Assembly (NCBI GenBank): GCA_966250375.1
Contig: CBINHE010000003.1
Coordinates: 32,167-96,166 of the forward strand
Source of the DNA: CAMLDH01 sp966250375
GTDB lineage: Bacteria; Pseudomonadota; Gammaproteobacteria; Burkholderiales; Burkholderiaceae_D
Direction: 5' to 3'
DNA length: 64,000 nt
Below the pieces are notes generated by a model. The model saw only the letters and a list, made by a program, of their open reading frames with translations. It was not told the DNA's origin and made no database searches. Every line of letters begins with the position of its first letter. Within the stretch, counting starts at the first letter, position 1. Below are positions 62,386 through 64,000 of this stretch, in pieces. A program made the translations under genes and the position numbers.

Positions 62386-62997
62386 ATGATGGTTCTCTAT
62401 TCAGGCACAACCTGCCCATTCTCCCAACGTTGCCGTCTCGTGCTGTTCGAGAAAGGCATGGATTTCGAAGTACGTGACGTCGATCTATTCAACAAGCCGG
62501 AAGATATTTCGGTTATGAATCCGTATGGCCAAGTCCCGATCTTGGTGGAGCGCGACCTGATCCTGTACGAATCCAATATCATCAATGAATACATTGACGA
62601 GCGTTTTCCGCATCCACAATTGATGCCGGCCGATCCGTTGATGCGTGCTCGTGCGCGTTTGATGCTGTTCAATTTCGAAAAAGAATTGTTTATCCACGTG
62701 CATACACTGGAAAACGACAAGTCGAAAAGTTCGGAAAAGGTTCATGATAAAGCGCGGGCAGAAATTCGCGATCGTCTGACGACATTGGCACCGCTATTCC
62801 TGAAGAACAAGTACATGCTCGGCGATGAATTCTCGATGCTCGACGTCGCGGTTGCCCCATTGTTGTGGCGTCTTGACCACTATGGCATTGAGCTGTCCAA
62901 GACGGCTGCGCCATTAATGAAATATGCGGAACGAATTTTCTCTCGTCCTGCCTATATCGAAGCATTGACGCCATCTGAAAAAGTCATGCGCCGCTAA
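62386..62997 (+). CDS. sspA: Stringent starvation protein A (GST-like)
   Basis: Glutathione-S-transferase-fold RNA-polymerase-associated regulator induced by starvation and acid stress. 203 aa from ATG 62386 (AAGGA upstream). N-terminal thioredoxin-like half MVLYSGTTCPFSQRCRLVLF, with YDINEY-like SNIINEYIDERFPHPQLMP, and a helical C-terminal half. sspA-sspB is a standard pair. Confidence 0.95.
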   Translation: MMVLYSGTTCPFSQRCRLVLFEKGMDFEVRDVDLFNKPEDISVMNPYGQVPILVERDLILYESNIINEYIDERFPHPQLMPADPLMRARARLMLFNFEKELFIHVHTLENDKSKSSEKVHDKARAEIRDRLTTLAPLFLKNKYMLGDEFSMLDVAVAPLLWRLDHYGIELSKTAAPLMKYAERIFSRPAYIEALTPSEKVMRR

Positions 62998-63134
62998 GCA
63001 CATTTCTTTTCCGATACAGTCGCGAATCCTGGTCGTTTGATTTCTGCATATTGTCTGCACTACATCAGCGGCCAGGGTTTTGAAAAGCAGTGAGATACTG
63101 AATTTGAGGGTAAGTATTGCCCAATTACATAACC

Positions 63135-63644
63135 ATGTCTGAAACCTCTACCAAACCTTATCTGTTGCGGGCAATTTACGAATGGTGTACTGACAACGGT
63201 TACACTCCGTATCTTGCCGCCATGGTAGACGCACATACGCTAGTGCCGCGCGAATTCGTCAAGAATGGCGAAATTGTGCTGAATGTCAGTTTTAGTGCCA
63301 CCAGCGGTTTGAAAATGGAGAATGACCTGATCCGTTTCCATGCGCGGTTTGGCGGTGTGTCGCAGGAAATAATTGTGCCTGTCGATAATGTTGTTGCCAT
63401 TTATGCGCGAGAAAATGGCCAAGGCATGGCATTTGAGGTGTCGCGACTTCCTGCGTCGAATGACAAGGAGCCGGAAGCATTGGCAGCGGATAATGTAGCC
63501 GAGAAATCCACTGCAGCGCCCGCGTTGACTGCTGTTCCTTCTCCGCAAGCTGAGCAGGCAGACGGTGCCGCGGAGGTTGATAACAAGGATGATCCCGATC
63601 CACCCAAAAAAGGTGGCAGACCTACACTAACCCGCATTAAATAA
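63135..63644 (+). CDS. sspB: ClpXP protease specificity-enhancing factor SspB
   Basis: Adaptor that delivers ssrA-tagged proteins to ClpXP. 169 aa from ATG 63135. TKPYLLRAIYEWCTDNGYTPYLAAMVD, VNVSFSATSGLKMENDLIRFHARFGG form the dimeric substrate-binding core. The acidic Ala/Glu linker leads to the C-terminal ClpX-binding tip GGRPTLTRIK. A TTG at 63117 is a less likely start. Confidence 0.96.
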   Translation: MSETSTKPYLLRAIYEWCTDNGYTPYLAAMVDAHTLVPREFVKNGEIVLNVSFSATSGLKMENDLIRFHARFGGVSQEIIVPVDNVVAIYARENGQGMAFEVSRLPASNDKEPEALAADNVAEKSTAAPALTAVPSPQAEQADGAAEVDNKDDPDPPKKGGRPTLTRIK

Positions 63645-63670
63645 TGTAGAATACAGGTCTTGCAGTTTTC

Positions 63671-63746
63671 GCCGGCTTAGCTCATTTGGTAGAGCAGTTG
63701 ACTTGTAATCATCAGGTGGCCAGTTCGATTCCGGCAGCCGGCACCA
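63671..63746 (+). tRNA. tRNA-Thr (anticodon UGU)
   Basis: A 76-base cloverleaf with acceptor stem GCCGGCT/AGCCGGC, encoded CCA end, D-arm GCTC-ATTTGGTAGA-GC, anticodon loop CTTGTAA and T-arm with GTTCGATTC. One mismatch (T-T) lies in the anticodon stem. TAGAAT at 63647-63652 may be its -10. The anticodon UGU reads threonine codons. Confidence 0.95.
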
Positions 63747-63752
63747 AAAACA

Positions 63753-63789
63753 AAAAGCCTGTGATCAGAAATGATCGCAGGCTTTTTTC
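63753..63789 (+). terminator. Intrinsic terminator after tRNA-Thr
   Basis: AGCCTGTGATCA / TGATCGCAGGCT forms a 12-bp stem (one G-T) with a GAAA loop and a T6 run, seven bases after the tRNA. Confidence 0.85.
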
Positions 63790-64000
63790 CTTTCTGGCAT
63801 CGTTTTATCTACGGAACGTGCACGAAATAACTTCCCGATTTGGCTCACGCCTGACGAGCGCATTGCAGAGAGCATGTTCCTCTTTTTGTTGACCGAGAAC
63901 GTGTCTCGTCCATTGTATTTTGTAGCCCGCTATACGATGCTCTAGCCCATAGGGTTACACACAATATAGAAACATTTTACAAAAGGGACTTGTAAACTTT
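63790..64000. other. Unassigned window end
   Basis: No supported gene. TTTACAA (63976-63982) and TTGTAAA (63990-63996) form a 7-7-7 inverted repeat near the edge that could be an operator for a gene beyond the window. Confidence 0.3.

Noticed and set aside
1..64000. CRISPR array, rRNA operon or prophage
   Set aside because: No regularly spaced direct repeats, rRNA sequence or phage structural genes were seen.

Overview
The window looks like one contiguous piece of a betaproteobacterial chromosome, most likely Burkholderiales of the Oxalobacteraceae type (Herminiimonas/Janthinobacterium-like). This is inferred from gene order and protein style: mrcA divergent from pilMNOPQ-aroKB-dgt; kdsD-kdsC-lptCAB-rpoN-hpf; mlaFEDACB followed by yadGH-bolA-murA-his-hinT-tatABC; and petABC-sspAB. 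No database search was possible, so the genus is a suggestion only.

Layout. 1-1336 is the N-terminal part of PBP1A on the minus strand. 1779-6878 is the type IV pilus assembly operon pilMNOPQ, followed by a single reading frame for shikimate kinase plus 3-dehydroquinate synthase and then dgt. 10057-11275 is an accessory patch: a small membrane protein with an abortive-infection-like N-terminus lies between sequences that look like integron attC and core sites. On the minus strand follow a 3-hydroxyisobutyryl-CoA hydrolase, then (read right to left) kdsD, kdsC, lptC, lptA, lptB, rpoN and hpf, which supply Kdo, LPS transport and sigma-54. 18183-25758 holds a Kef-type antiporter, an AEC permease, an AlkB-type hydroxylase and uvrA. 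Between the AEC gene and alkB lie abutting broken copies of the uvrA 3' end and the kef 3' end, a scar of an old duplication.

25933-31191 carries an MFS transporter, ssb, a PAS-GGDEF-EAL protein and an HDOD-GAF protein. A REP-associated tyrosine transposase with inverted flanks (31285-32190) sits before gltBD. From 38679 to the end the order is housekeeping: Mla lipid transport, an ABC-2 exporter, bolA, murA, a complete histidine operon (interrupted by an adenine-type DNA methyltransferase between hisD and hisC), hinT, tatABC, a DUF2461 gene, an HtrA-type protease, an orphan NarL-type regulator, an mscL remnant, the cytochrome bc1 operon, sspAB and tRNA-Thr(UGU).

How the genes work together: envelope biogenesis dominates (PBP1A, MurA, Kdo synthesis, Lpt, Mla, Tat, HtrA). 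The Rieske protein has a twin-arginine leader and is encoded near tatABC. Histidine synthesis and GOGAT form the nitrogen-metabolism core. No CRISPR array, rRNA operon or prophage was seen. The parts most worth a second look are the cassette-like patch at 10.1-11.2 kb, the uvrA/kef scar at 21.2-21.5 kb, the aroK-aroB fusion and the methyltransferase inside the his operon.
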